Shown here one piece after another: positions 25,681 to 37,083 of a stretch of DNA of 64,000 bases. The stretch is from Pholis gunnellus. Taxonomy: Eukaryota > Chordata > Actinopteri > Perciformes > Pholidae. The notes beneath the pieces were generated by a model, which searched no databases, was not told where the DNA came from, and worked only from the letters and a program-made list of their open reading frames with translations. Positions within the stretch are counted from its first letter, which is position 1. Every line of letters begins with the position of its first letter. A program made the translations under genes and the position numbers. Where the stretch lies: NCBI GenBank assembly GCA_910591455.2, contig OU342820.1, positions 5,005,564-5,069,563 of the forward strand, written 5' to 3'.

Positions 25681-25907
25681 TCACAGATCTTTATTAAGCA
25701 TACTTCTGCTCTCTCTTAGCTGCTTCATTTGTTCCAGCCGCTGGTTCAGCCGACAGAGCTGCCGAAGGAAGCCGTCGTTGGGTCCGATCTCTCGCTTGTG
25801 CCGCACCGTGGCCAGAGCGGCGTGGACGTTCATGTTGTGGCGAAGCATCAGGTAGGCTATGACCAAGGTGGGCGAGCGGCTGTAGCCTTCCCTGCAATGA
25901 ACGTACA
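25681..25907 (-). CDS. dusp3: dusp3 coding exon 3 with catalytic signature
   Basis: Encodes VYVHCREGYSRS, then the C-terminal helices and stop TGA (25681-25683). Two acceptors six bases apart are possible: after CTCTCCAG (exon from 25913, adding two residues Gly-Lys) or after GTAAAG (exon from 25907, giving NGKVYVHC, the same length as human NGRVLVHC). I chose the second because it keeps the family length. Confidence 0.9.
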
Positions 25908-28900
25908 CTTTACCTGGAGAGGACGAGAAGAGCGACCAAGGTCACAGCATCGTATCTGAAATATTGCTATTATTAGGGCTTGTTTTTTTTCAGTGGTAGT
26001 GGGAAAAAACTATAAACACAACATTGTTGTATCACCTTGGTATGGCTAACGTGTAACACTTTCAGCAGATACCGAGGAACATTAGCATTCATTTAGAAAC
26101 AAAGTTGATTCGTTTTGTGTTTCAGGTCACAAGTTTAAGTGCAATATTGACTCTCCTTTCAGCTAAGTTTTGGTTTCCACCAACTCCAGCTGTTTAGCTG
26201 CTAAATGTCCCACATTTTCACCTAGCTAGCTGCTAACGTTGTGCTTCTGTTTATGCTAGGCAGGTACTGTCGCTTTGTAGCTTTGGTAATAAAAAAGCAA
26301 GATGAAAACACAACTATTTATCACCTTATAAAGTGATGGCTAACGTATATGTAGGCACTTGCCTATTTACACATCCAGCAGAATAGATTTGCATTGATTT
26401 AGCATCGTGTTTATGGCCTTTTTACAAAAGTAAGAGGCATATTCTCTCTCGTTTAGCTTTGTTTTGGTCTCCACCAACTCCTGAGGAAAAATATCTGACT
26501 CTTTAGCTGCTAAATGCTCCACTATGTTCACCATGTTCTGTGTGCTGTCTGGTATTTTCACTGAAAATAACAGCTTGCTGCAGCTGGAAACATGACCGAT
26601 AAAAGCAGAGTTTAGGAAACAATAAGCTACACCGAGCTAAAAGGCTTTGTAGAAATAAAGGAAACAGCTCAAGTGATAGTCATCCGTGGGTTTGTCATGA
26701 GTGAATCCTTTCACATCACATATAGTCCTGTGATCCATTGGTTGTATACAAAATAAAGATTAGTACAGCTTTAATAATGACCTTCAATTGCAGCCTCTAT
26801 CAGGACTGTAAGTATAATGATTCCCCAAACCAAAACATGCATTCCTTAATGTTTTTCCAACGGGGTCTTTGACATCCAGTTCACCTCGGCTCCGCTATCC
26901 TCTGACCTTTTCCATTTTTGTGCGCCAGCGCCTTCTCGATGAAGTCCGCTCCCTCTTCAAAGTACACGCTGATGTCGAAGTGGTCGGTGTCGCTGGCCGG
27001 CACGCCGTGGTAGACGATGCCTGTGCCGGCGTAGAACTCGGCGTCGGTGTTGACGTGCATGAAGGAGTTCCCCTCCGCGGCGTTCAGGATGTGGGTGATG
27101 CCCTGACGCTTCAGACGCATCGCGTTCATCGCCACGAACCTGCATCCGATTGGTAAGCAAAACAAATACACACCATAGAGTTTAGTTCACACATTCAAAC
27201 GCTGAGTAAGATATCAAGCAAACTCAACACTCAACATGGTGCCTCCTATGGCAGATATTGTGGCAATTCCATTGGCATTAACTGATTTGGACCTTTAGAC
27301 ATTCCCTGTCTGGTAAATTACAAAAGTAAATCCAATATTCTCTCTCTTTTAGCTCTTTTAGGGTCTTTTAGCACCATCACTTGCAACCGCTATCAGCTCT
27401 GTCTTAAAATCCAATTCACAAAAGATACCGCGCAAATGATATTGAAGCGCAAACACGCCCATAAAGCTTTGCATCAGGTTGCAATTATTCAAGTGGAAAA
27501 GTATACATTTTGCCTTTGCGGCAAGAACATAGTAAGCAGAACAATGGCAGAGAGAAAGAGAAAAACTAAATATGATCTTAAAGTGACCACCAACTCTCTG
27601 AAGACGCTGATCATTTCACTGTAACTGCGTGTGGCTACTAGTGCTTGCACTGATTTTGCAATCAGGCTCATCCGGAAAGAAAAGAGCCAAATGTATGCAT
27701 ATTACAACATTTAAATATGCAAATAGCACGAGAGCTTTGCAGCACAGTTAGTGACCGTGCATTGCACCCTTTGCGGGGAGCTTTGAGAATGAGGTTTTTT
27801 TTCTCTTAATTGTGCAGGTTTAGGCAAAATCCTTTTTTGAATCCAACCCTCGGATTCTGGAAATTTGGGTCATGAACTGATGTGTGAAATCGGTGCAGAG
27901 CTCTTTTAATGAAGCTGTGAGCAAGCGTCAAAGTATTTTAATCACAATGTCTTTCTTCACATGAATCATTGTGTCTTGTGAGAACTAAATATAAATACAA
28001 ATGTACTTAATAGCTACTACACGTAATGAAACTGAATAATAATCCTCCCTACACAGACAGCTGTTTCCTTCTGAACGTTACGTGTTTACTGAAAATGATC
28101 TTGCCTGCAACCGTGCTCATGAGGCGATGAGGCGTGGTGGGAACAAACCACCGTCATTAGTCACGCAGGTTACCTGCAGGGTAAGGAGCGCTTGATTTGA
28201 TCCACCAGAGCATACACAAATCAAATGAAATCATTTGAAGAAGCAGAGGTTGTGTTTTTGACTGTTATACATGTTCAGCTGTGTCACAGTGAACTCAATT
28301 TGGAAACAAATCTCGCTCTTCAGATGTCTGTCTGTCCGCAATCACATAGAAGAAATAGATTATCTTCAACTCATGCAATCCCCTTTCTGCTCGATCTAAC
28401 GGATCCCCGGTGTTGAAAAATGCATTATACGATAAATAATAACGTGAAAAAGATTTATAAAATAAATACATAAAAACAACAATTTGTGAAATGATTGAAG
28501 AAATTCTCTAAACTTTACTCATCATTATGAAATATTATTTAATCATTCATTTTCATAACTGAATTTAATTGGATATCATTTCTAATGTCAACAGTCACCC
28601 TTTTAAGGTAGCTACTGTTAGCTGGAGCAACAACAATGTCAAATTACTTCTGAATTGACCAGCTGATGTAAATAAACCCAATTTGATCAAGTACCTATAG
28701 CTGGCTTACTAGCCAGGCTTCCTTGTGAGTTTAGTTTTGGGGCTCCTTGGAATTAAATCTTTAATTTGTCTTCATCCCTCTTCCTTTTTCTTTCATACAC
28801 ATGCTCTCCACTCTTGCAGCAGAGATGTGCTGCTTCTCACTGTGAACCTCTGGTATTGCTCTGCCACTTGGCAGCTACTGCCTTTTAGATGTAGAGAGCT

Positions 28901-30949
28901 AAAAATAGCCTCCGCACGCTACTGAATCCAACGTCACGACTCGGCAACAGCAAAAAAAAAAAATAGTCTGCCAGGCTTCCAGACTGCACAGTGGAGCCCA
29001 ATACATCAAAGCAGAAAAGCACCGGCTCTGAGAGAACAACGCGTGGGTGCATCACGCTCCTCTCGCCGCTAGGCCTTACAGAGCTGCTAATGTGTTTGTG
29101 AGGACACTTGCTCCAATATGACAGACACAAGTGTTTCTGCTCTGTCCATTATGACTCCTTTAGGAAGGCAGGCGGAACAAAAGGAGGCACCAGAGAGCTT
29201 TTTCTCTCCTGCAAATACACTGTGATGGTGTTTCTCTTTCAAAGCTTTGAGATCTGACCATTTAAAAAGTAAAACATCCATTTGCTTGTATAGGCCTGAA
29301 ACATACAGGTCTATTCCAAGCTCGACTTACTGGACATGTTGGAGAGCTGCGATCGGCTTAAACATGGAGTCAATGATTCTGGAGAAAGATTACTGATATC
29401 CCCCCCTCTAGATTTATTTTATTTACCGTCCCTCTCAGGGGGCTACATTTAGGCGGTGCAGGCAAAGCGGCAGCACTGAGGCCCCTCTGGTGGAGGCTCT
29501 CAGAGAGACTAGGCCCTCCAACGATGCACTGTATTGGGCGGAGAACCTTGCTCAGCTCAGGAATAGGCCTGTGTTAAAAAACAACCTCAAGTTACTATAA
29601 AATTATGCCTTTTGCTACATAAACCCATCTCCTTCATGGTTTTATTTTATTTTGCAAAATAGTCAATAGTGATCTATAAAACATGCTTATTCTACAGAAA
29701 CTATTCAGTGAAAAGAATAATCTCCTATTTTCTTTGTAATGTCTGTCATATATGCAATGATGACTGCTGGGTAATATGTATGTTAATGTTGTCCACTGTC
29801 AAGTCCTATTCTATTGTGTGATGAGACGATACCGTGCATACTAATGTCAGTAAGTAGCTGTAGGAACTATGGCAGAAAGGAAATAGTTCATATATGAAAC
29901 TGCTCAGGTTTGTGGATTATCTCGAGTAATCTTCCAAGCTAAACCTAAACAGAACCTTCTTTGTAACCCGGTCTTGATTTCTGTTACATTGGAGAGAAAG
30001 CAGATATCCAGCAACACTAGGCAGGGTACACCAACACACTCTAGACTGATACACATCAGTGCAGGTAAGAGGAGAAATATGTAGTTTTGATTTGGGGGGG
30101 AGAACTGTCCCTTTAACTTCAGCAGAGACACAAAGAAGTCAGACCGTCTTCATGGCCGAAGTCTGGGGTGGTGAACGTGGCAGACAGGTGTCGGTTTACC
30201 GGTCCGACGGCTGCTCTGCTCTCCGTGCGCCTCCAGCGCGTCTCAACGCGGAGAGCGACTCAGTGTGGGGAAAGCAGAGACCCGCATGCAGGGCCGGTCC
30301 GAGCTTATAGGGGGGCCTAGCTCAGTGGTTCCCATGGAAGGGGTCCCGAGACAATTAAATAAATAAGAAAGAAAAATATATGTTTTCAGACATTAGTGAT
30401 AAGTTCGGTTTAATAACAGTATTGCATTTGAAATGACCCTCTTCATTAGTTTTACATATACTGCATATATTCTCAACATCACCCGACTTCGTAGGCTATT
30501 TAAAACACCGGCACAAAGTATGTTGTCATGGCAACACATCACCCGTTGACTTGGAGACACAGAGGAGTCAGACATGGCAATTGCACAGATTGAATAGCAG
30601 AGCACTCAAATCAACAGGGCACTAACAGGTAGAGCACACAAGCTATTTTTGGATCCTCCTCCACCCCTGCCAGGTCTGCCTTCGTCTGTCTCCGCTCTAT
30701 TTTGCCTCCTCCATCTCTTTCTGTCTGACACGCGCTGCCTCCATGATCTGATGTCAGACAGTCAGCCTCGAACAAGGGAAATAAAGTATAAAATAACCTA
30801 TATTCACATAGAAACTCCCCATGAAAAGCAGACAGTAATTATGATACAGCAGTGAGTTCCTGCAGACCAGACTGAGAATCATGGCATTAATTATACATCA
30901 TCTCTAGATGGTTCTAACACATGTAGGCTCTTATGGTGTTCTTGGGAAC

Positions 30950-31009
<60 letters not shown>

Positions 31010-31542
31010 CAAAAGGCTAAAATGTTATATTCATTCTATAGTTATATTTGTGTGTATATGTATATATATACATATTCCCTTAAATGATTTCAATGGTGAT
31101 ACTGCAGGTTACTCTATTGTGTCATCTATTGTGGTATAATATATTCATAACCATAGTTTTGATGCAGTTGTCGTATAATATCGTATCACTGCATTAATAG
31201 ACTGTAACAGGATAATTAGTGGTTCTTAAATAGGTAATAATTGTTTCGATTGCGGTCAATGGCAAAAGCGTCTAGATGGGGATTGTTCGTGCTGCGTGAC
31301 CGGAATGATCGAGCGACATGTCGGGCTAATAACATGTGTGGCGCAATGAAAACAACGACTCACGCGTTGCCCACGTAGATCCGCGGGTAGACCTCGTGGA
31401 AGTGTTTGGTCGGCCAGCTGTACAAGCCGCTGTCGTCCGTCAGCAAATCATTGAGCTGCTGGAGAGTCACCTCGAAGCTCGGCATGTTGTCGAGCCGCTC
31501 CGGAGACGCGCTCATCACCGGTTGGCTGTGTTTGTTCTTCAT
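25681..31542 (-). CDS. dusp3: Dual-specificity protein phosphatase 3 (VHR-type), three coding exons
   Basis: Cysteine-dependent phosphatase of the small atypical DUSP group that removes phosphate from Tyr and Thr, with ERK and JNK kinases as known targets of the family. Coding exons on the minus strand: 31542-31364, 27139-26907, 25907-25681 (exon 3 may start at 25913). The predicted product is 212 residues. Residues 20-60 match the human N-terminus (FEVTLQQLNDLL, PRIYVGNA). The general acid is Asp110 in ASDTDHFD and the catalytic CX5R is Cys142-Arg148 in HCREGYSRS, followed by TLVIAYLM and EIGPNDGFL. Human DUSP3 is 185 residues; this frame has about 18 extra N-terminal residues, but Met20 is an alternative start that fits the family, and an extra C-terminal tail ends NKDL. 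The sequence just 5' of the ATG is duplicated in intron 1. Confidence 0.94.
25914..26906 (-). other. dusp3 intron 2 with a doubled interspersed repeat (family R3)
   Basis: Two diverged copies of one repeat sit in direct order at about 26050-26290 and 26335-26610. Each holds AGCATTCATTTAG or AGCATCGTGTTTA, then TTTTGGT(T/C)TCCACCAACTCC, TTTAGCTGCTAAATG and TTCACC. A third copy lies at 60130-60460 in brsk2. Confidence 0.65.
26907..27139 (-). CDS. dusp3: dusp3 coding exon 2
   Basis: 233 nt. Acceptor GGATGCAG at the high end, donor AAAAG/gtcaga at the low end. Encodes FVAMNAMRLKRQGITHIL, NAAEGNSFMHVN, the general-acid loop with Asp110 and the helix EEGADFIEKALAHKNGK. Confidence 0.93.
30147..30552 (-). 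repeat. Duplicated copy of the dusp3 5' flanking segment, in intron 1
   Basis: 406 bp almost identical to 31536-31981, 1,389 bp away and in the same orientation. The shared block starts at TCTTCATGGCCGAAG, which includes the reverse complement of the ATG, and ends at CACCCGTTGACTT. The copy lacks two short blocks present in the other one (about 6 and 30 bp). Few substitutions suggest a recent event. Confidence 0.92.
30950..31008. repeat. (TA)n microsatellite
   Basis: Perfect TA run of almost 30 units in dusp3 intron 1, between the duplicated copy and exon 1. Confidence 0.95.
31364..31542 (-). CDS. dusp3: dusp3 coding exon 1
   Basis: ATG at 31540-31542; donor AACGC/gtgagt at the low end; ends in phase 2. 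Encodes residues 1-59 and part of 60. Two in-frame downstream Met codons (residues 10 and 20) exist. Met20 aligns with the human start (MPSFEVTL versus MSGSFELSV). Confidence 0.88.
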
Positions 31543-31981
31543 GGCCGAAGTCTGGGGTGGCGAACGTGGCAGACAGGTGTCGGTTTACCGGTCCGACGGC
31601 TGCTCTGCTCTCCGTGCGCCTCCAGCGCGTCTCAACGCGGAGAGCGACTCAGTGTGGGGAAAGCAGAGACCCGCATGCAGGGCCGGTCCGAGCTTATAGG
31701 GGGGCCTAGCTCAGTGGTTCCCATCGAAGGGGTCCCGAGACAATTAAATAAATAAGAAAGAAAAATATATGTTTTTAGACATTAGTGATAAGTTCGGTTT
31801 AATAACAGTATTGCATTTGAAATTACCCTCTTCATTGACATCTTAGTTTTACACATACTGCATATATTCTCAATATCACCCGACTTCAGGGGCTATTTTT
31901 TCAACTTTCTCTTTTAACTCGATCCCCTTAAAACACCGGCACAAAGTATGTTGTTATGGCAAAAACATCACCCGTTGACTT
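31536..31981 (-). promoter_or_regulatory. dusp3: Putative dusp3 5'UTR/promoter segment, present twice
   Basis: Lies immediately upstream of the dusp3 ATG on the minus strand, so it must include the 5'UTR and probably the core promoter. The half nearest the gene is GC-rich with CpGs. The distal half contains CAGGGCCGGTCCGAGC, which resembles the end of hAT-type DNA transposons, so part of it may be mobile-element derived. Confidence 0.5.
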
Positions 31982-33816
31982 AAAGTTCTGTAAGATTCAG
32001 GTGTAGACGTTGGTCTCTCATGATTGTTTTTTGCATTTATTTTCGGCGTTTGTGTTTTATTTATTTATGAAGCTGCAGAACGTTTCTCCTAACGGAAATG
32101 TTTTGGGCCTCTGTCGCCCGTTTGCCCTTGTCGGCCAGTCAAGGAAGTCAATGGAAAGACGCGAGTGGACACAAATTCACCTGGGGCGGTGTGATATGAC
32201 ACAAAGACGTATCCGTGGGAATGTAAAAATGCTGCAGTTTGAGTAAAATAACTTGCACATATCCTGGGGCTTTATTAATCTGCTTCATAAACGTACAGAG
32301 ATGAGAGGAAACAGGAGAGAGACTGGAGGGAAATAAGAAAAAGAACCAGAGTTTCTGTTGAGTCTGAGATCTGTGCGTTCGTTGCTATCTAGCTGCTAAC
32401 GTCTGTAGCCTACAGTCGGTACATTGGCTGTTTGAGGCGGATAATCACTAACAGCCCCGTGGTAACATTTTTTGCGTTGTGCAATGACTCTTTAAGTATT
32501 CAGCATCGTCTCCTTCAACACATCTTGATCTCATTTGACAATATTGCTGCGTTATCCTGCCGAGAGTAATTCAGCTGCGACACAGCTTCACCTTCACTGT
32601 TCCGTTGTTCGTGTCAAACTGTGTTGAGGGCTGAAATGTATCCTCACTACACTGTCCCTATCTTACTACTGAGCATATTGAAAAGTCCCATTAGTATATG
32701 TTTGAAATGCAGATAATGTAAATGTCGCCATGCCGTGAAAAGTTACAAAAAATGTTTCAAAAACTGAAAAATGGAATTGAACACATTTTCTTCAAAGCAC
32801 CCACTTTGACATTTGTATCAATTTATCAATCAAGCAAATATCAGATTATGGTGCAATTGGTTATCATGCTCTCCCACCTCTACACACATATAATCCACCT
32901 GTAATGTATTATGCTTTTTTTTAAAACAATTTAACTAGTGTACATGTGTGCTTTAACACATGATCGATGGCTAATGTGGTACTCCATTGATTCAACATTG
33001 CATTTCCACAGAGTCGATGGGCTCACAAGAGACAGACAAAGAATTTTACTGTGCAAGAGGTGATTTTTATTGATGACCAGGAATATTGAAATTGATAAGC
33101 GTTTCACCCTCAAGAAAGTGAGATTAAATCTAAAGTGCAAATGCTGCAGTAGGGCGCAAGTTAGGGAGAGAAGGCCTTTCTCCACCGAAGCCTCCCAGTG
33201 TGAAGAAAGACTTGGAGAGTTGGCTGGTGGAGGGATCTCTCATGTCACACCCTTCTTGCCGCCACACACAAGTAACAAGCTTTTAGAAGAAAGGCAAGAC
33301 TGGAGGAGTAACAGGAGAGATGGCACACCGGTTTACCGCTGCCTTGGAGCACGATATGGTCAGCTCGTAATGCCAGACCAGCTGGAACCATCCGGGGAAG
33401 TTCGTGAGCCGTGCTTCGTCCTCATTAGCAAAACAGTGTGAGCCTTTAGGTTCACTGGGCGGCTCCCCTGCCTAGTTATTAACCACCTTTAACAATAAAG
33501 AAGCTGTTTCGGAAGAACAGCGTTTTTTTTCAAATTTACAAGGGAAAAGTTTCTCAAGTGCTAAAACGTCACAATATCTCAGCGTCTATACATTCTATTC
33601 ATTCCAATTGGACTGATGCACCGTGATGACTAAAGGTGTTCAAATGAAATAAGATGTCCTGCGTGTGCCGTGTAACTCCTCCTCATCTTCACCTTCTGGA
33701 AGCTCAGAATGACAACTACTTATTAATTAGGATATTAGCTCAGATAGCAGATTCCCAGCACGCGCTAAGCTACGGTTGGTAGGATTTGAGACACATCAAG
33801 CCGGCTGCCTCCCTTT
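31982..33816. other. Intergenic region between dusp3 and prl
   Basis: No recognised gene. A 123-codon frame at 33070-33441 (+) shows no domain I know and no flanking exon. The prl 3'UTR occupies the right end, but I cannot place its poly(A) site with confidence. Confidence 0.5.
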
Positions 33817-34008
33817 CTAGCACATCTCCGGTAGCATTTCTGCTGCCCGGCAGCGCAATATTTTCAGGAAGCTGTCAATCTTGTGGGAGTCGCGGCGGAA
33901 GCAGGACAACAGGAAATTGAAGTTGATCAATTGGGAAATCCTGTCCTGGCCGATTTCGTTGCCTCCCATGTAGGGCAGCAAGGAGATGGTCTGAGCTCCT
34001 GGACCCAT
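33817..34008 (-). CDS. prl: prl exon 5
   Basis: 192 nt including stop TAG (33817-33819); mature residues 126-188, from MGPGAQTISLLPYMGG to the C-terminal Cys. Helix 4 contains LLSCFRRDSHKID, the most conserved stretch of fish prolactins, with Cys161, Cys178 and Cys188. Confidence 0.97.
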   Translation of the reverse strand: MGPGAQTISLLPYMGGNEIGQDRISQLINFNFLLSCFRRDSHKIDSFLKILRCRAAEMLPEMC

Positions 34009-37000
34009 CTGGGAGAGAAAGGAGGCAGGGAAAGGGAGTTGGAGGGATTGGGATGTGGGGGGAAAACACAAATAATGAAATATTGGCATTGTATGTTTCC
34101 GCAAACCACAGGTACGTAAGATCTAAATAAGTTCCATATCAACATTTCTACATCAGTGTAATAGTGTTATAACTGCTTATACCACTCTTGCTGCTTCGAA
34201 ACTGCCTTCTCAATTACGTTTATGTTTGGGCGACAAAGCTACTTGGTTAGGTTTAGTAAAAGATTGTGGTTTGGGTTCACATGGAGCACGAACACCAGTC
34301 TCCTGGGAGGAATTCACATTTGACCCACCGACCTCCTCTGGAGTTGCACAGACTTTAATTAAACGTAATTATGATACGTCAAAAACAAAAGTAAAGTGAG
34401 AGAAATTACACTCAATCCCAACATAATTGACAATGCAGTTTTGCTGAACAGAAATTTAGGATTTAGATCAGGCTGAGGAAATCTGGCTTAAAACAGATTT
34501 TCTATTAACATTATAAGAAGACCTTTTTCGACTGCAGGACTTCCCGAGGGCCTCAGAACCTTTTGCAATGGGCTGAAGGAACCTTTTTGTTCCTTGAAAA
34601 GTACTCCCAGGACCAAAATTATTTCCAGGAACCTCAAACACGGCTATTGAATACAAGAGCAAAACGGCATGTGTGTCTTCCCACACTTGCACACCTTGCC
34701 AGATAGGACGTTCAGGCCGTCTCCCAGACTCTTGGAGTGCTCCTGCAGCTCCTGGATCTTGTTGAATATGGCGCCTTGGGCCGGGTGAGGCAGGGTGTTG
34801 GCAGAGGTGGACAGAGCCACCAGCGGGTCCTCCCAGGCTTGGAGCAGGGAGCGAGCCAGTGACAACAGGTCCGACTCCTGGGAAAAGAAGCCAAACAGGT
34901 GATAGTAAGATACAACATGCTGAAGGGTAACTGGGGAAACAAGGGATCGGAAATTAATTCAACCCATTCTCACCCCCAACTCGTCGCATGCGGACGCTTG
35001 GTCAGGACCGCTTGGCGTCGCTCAGGTTTAGGCAAAGACACTTTGTTAGGTTGAGTAAAAGATCGTGGTTTCGGTTACAACAAGTACATTTGTTGCGTAG
35101 CTTCAGTAATGAAGACTATGTTATGAAATCTAAGTACGTTACCTAACTTAAAACTCTAGAAATGCTCATTCATTTTCATGCTGTTATTCTGGAATCAGGT
35201 AGATTTTTGCAAGACTTTCAAATTAGCGTTTGATCGCAACTGGGTCTGCCTTGGTTGTCATATAAAGCACACATTTATCGTGTTGATCTTTCAGATTGGC
35301 AACCCAATTGTTTTGCTGCAAATTGCTTTAAATTAGAAGAAATATGACGCTTATCTTAACCCCCCTTTTCAGAACACCTTCAGCGATCGCTCCAGCTGTT
35401 TGGGTGAAAGCTGAGATGGCTCATTTAAAACTTCACTCAAGCCTCGACTGATATCACAACGACTCGATGAGTTCGTCTTCCCAGGAGATGGGACAGTCAG
35501 AAACGTTGCATGTATGTACAGTAACTCACTGATACTTGAAGAGCTTGCTCCTTGTCATTGGGTGTCTGCAGAGAGGAGGTGTGGCACATTGAGGGGCGGG
35601 GCATGATCACCCGGCCCGTAGAAGGGAAATGAGAGTCCTGGGGGGGGGGGGGGGTTAGCGGATGATTATTATATTGTCTCATGTTGTTTTTCATTCTCAC
35701 TGTGCTGGATACTTGACCCAACTAGACTTGCATGCGAGTACAATGGGTATAACACAATTCAAGGCAATCAGGAAGCCAAGAGCTGGTTTGACATGTATGT
35801 TTGGTAAAGCCCGGATACTGACCAGGTCCTGGGTGAGAGTGGTGCTGAGGGAGTGCAGTTTGTCGGAGCCCTGAGAGGCTCGGTCGAGCAGGTCCCTGAT
35901 GGGGATGGCACCGCACGCTGCCACCATGTACAACACTACGGAGCACAGGAAAGGGACAGAGACGGAACAGTTTTTCAACTTCTCAAAGTCAAACCTGTTT
36001 GTACTGTAAAGCCAAATATCGCATTCTCTCTCTCAATGGACTTTTACAGATCCACACCAGCCACAGCCCACACGGTGAGAACTGAAACACTCCAATGAGC
36101 TGAAAGTGTTATTTCTCTTACATGGTTCATTTTATATAACCATTTTAGATACCGTATGACAGCAAAATAGGTTAGCTTATCCTAACCGGCAGCTGTAATT
36201 GATGGGCATGATATTTCAGTATCTTCTACACCTCTTCATTGTATTTTTGAATGAATTTTGTTGGATTAAGAAGTCTTTTAGTGGTATACGATTGCCCGAC
36301 CAATACTAGATTTTTGAGGTTGATAAAGAAACCAAAGTTTTAAAGTTTAAAAAATGAAATATTGTAGCACCTCTGTAGCCGAAGGGTTACAGCGCATGCC
36401 ACATAATCGCAATGTCCCCAGTTCGATTCCAGCCGCCTTTGTTGCATGTCACAACACTTTCTCTCTCTCTCTCCCCCATTTCCTCTCTGCCTCTACGCTT
36501 TCATCTGTCCAATAAATGGCCGATATTCGTTTCTGTTTCATACAAACACATAATACCAACAAATATTTGAGATAAGCGTCACTTAAATCTGGTTATTGAA
36601 AATCTTAGTCGATATATGTGGTTGATATCTGTACTAAATGGGACATTTTACAGTGTGAAAATAAATTTATTCTGCAATTTCTTGTTGTTTGTCATACAAA
36701 TATACTGCCCGTGATGAGCTAAGGGCCCGGCTGATTTATCATCTAAATGCAATGTTTAAAATCTCTGTTTCCAGCAATTTTGATTCGATATTTTTGGTGT
36801 GCAGATTTTTTGCACGCCCTGATTTCCACTATATAAAAATCTATTAACATGGTAAAAATAGATGCATTTCTTATTAATTTTGGTGTATAGTTTAGATCCC
36901 GGACAAAAAACAAGGAATGCTAATAACTTCATATACAGACAAAGTAGACAAGCTGAGCTCATCTCACCTATCATGAAGAGTTTGCTTCCATTGGTTCCTC

Positions 37001-37013
37001 TGCTGTGAGCCAT
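33817..37013 (-). CDS. prl: Prolactin, five exons, complete
   Basis: Secreted pituitary hormone of the growth hormone/prolactin family; in teleosts a key hormone for freshwater ion balance. Exons on the minus strand: 37013-36968, 35935-35823, 35637-35530, 34877-34695, 34008-33817, all canonical, in the standard five-exon layout. They encode 213 residues: a signal peptide of about 25 (hydrophobic LFMIVLYMVAACGA) and a 188-residue mature hormone starting IPIRDLLDRASQ. The mature cysteines are 46, 161, 178 and 188, the two-disulfide pattern of teleost prolactin, which lacks the N-terminal loop of tetrapods. Further marks are DSHFPSTGRVIMPRPSMCHT, LPHPAQ, LLSCFRRDSHKIDSFLK and the end RCRAAEMLPEMC. 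A TATA box and a Pit-1-like site lie upstream. Confidence 0.97.
34218..34335. repeat. Interspersed repeat family R4, copy in prl intron 4
   Basis: Contains TTTATGTTTGGGCGACAAAGC, TTGGTTAGGTTTAGTAAAAG and GTCTCCTGGGAGG. The same blocks recur at about 34985-35150 and, in part, at 53180-53345 (GCAGTCTCCTGGGTGAAAG). Non-coding. Confidence 0.55.
34695..34877 (-). CDS. prl: prl exon 4
   Basis: 183-nt phase-0 exon, mature residues 65-125, from ESDLLSLARSLLQAW through IQELQEHSKSLGDGL to LSGK/gtgtgc. It encodes helices 2 and 3. Confidence 0.96.
34985..35150. repeat. Interspersed repeat family R4, copy in prl intron 3
   Basis: TCAGGTTTAGGCAAAGACAC, TTGTTAGGTTGAGTAAAAGA and TCGTGGTTTCGGTTACAAC match the ordered blocks of the copy at 34218-34335. 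Confidence 0.55.
35530..35637 (-). CDS. prl: prl exon 3
   Basis: 108-nt phase-0 exon, mature residues 29-64, with Cys46 in MCHTSS, ending GTATCA/gtgagt. Its acceptor CAG is preceded by an uninterrupted run of about 15 C on the minus strand. Confidence 0.95.
35823..35935 (-). CDS. prl: prl exon 2
   Basis: 113 nt between acceptor GCTCCGTAG and donor GACCTG/gtcagt. It encodes the end of the signal peptide and mature residues 1-28 (IPIRDLLDRASQ through TLTQDL), helix 1 of the hormone fold. Confidence 0.96.
36367..36520 (+). mobile_element. tRNA-derived SINE
   Basis: A tRNA-like head (GTAGCCGAAGGGTTACAGC, then box B-like AGTTCGATTCC) is followed by a CT-rich body and the tail phrase CATCTGTCCAATAAATGGCC. 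This is the structure of tRNA-derived fish SINEs. It lies in prl intron 1 on the strand opposite to the gene. A related tail is seen at 61661-61720. Confidence 0.7.
36968..37013 (-). CDS. prl: prl exon 1 coding part
   Basis: 46 coding bases: ATG (37011-37013) and MAHSRGTNGSKLFMI, ending ATGATAG/gtgaga in phase 1. An in-frame ATG further upstream at 37073 lies too close to the TATA box to be in the mRNA. The start at 37013 gives the usual fish prolactin leader. Confidence 0.93.
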
Positions 37014-37083
37014 CTCTCTTCTTCTGCTTCCTGTCCGTCTGTATCTCGTCGCTGCGTCTTTCTCTTGCTCCATTTGGCCTCCA

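Larger units (their letters stand above)
27140..31363 (-). other. dusp3: dusp3 intron 1
   Basis: No exon seen between coding exons 1 and 2. It contains a long (TA)n tract at 30950-31008 and a near-identical copy of the dusp3 5' flank at 30147-30552. A stretch at 29395-29560 of higher GC content has no coding signal I recognise. Confidence 0.6.

Noticed and set aside
30149..30310. Repeated peptide-like frame beginning MAEVWGGERG, seen twice
   Set aside because: Occurs because the dusp3 5' flank is duplicated; it is antisense to the gene and has no protein support.
31336..31755. 139-codon plus-strand frame over dusp3 exon 1
   Set aside because: It is the antisense shadow of dusp3 exon 1 plus the duplicated flank; part of it recurs in the duplicate at 30149-30310.
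33070..33441. 123-codon plus-strand frame between dusp3 and prl
   Set aside because: Unknown composition and no flanking exons or family match; kept only as a note because nothing supports it as a gene.
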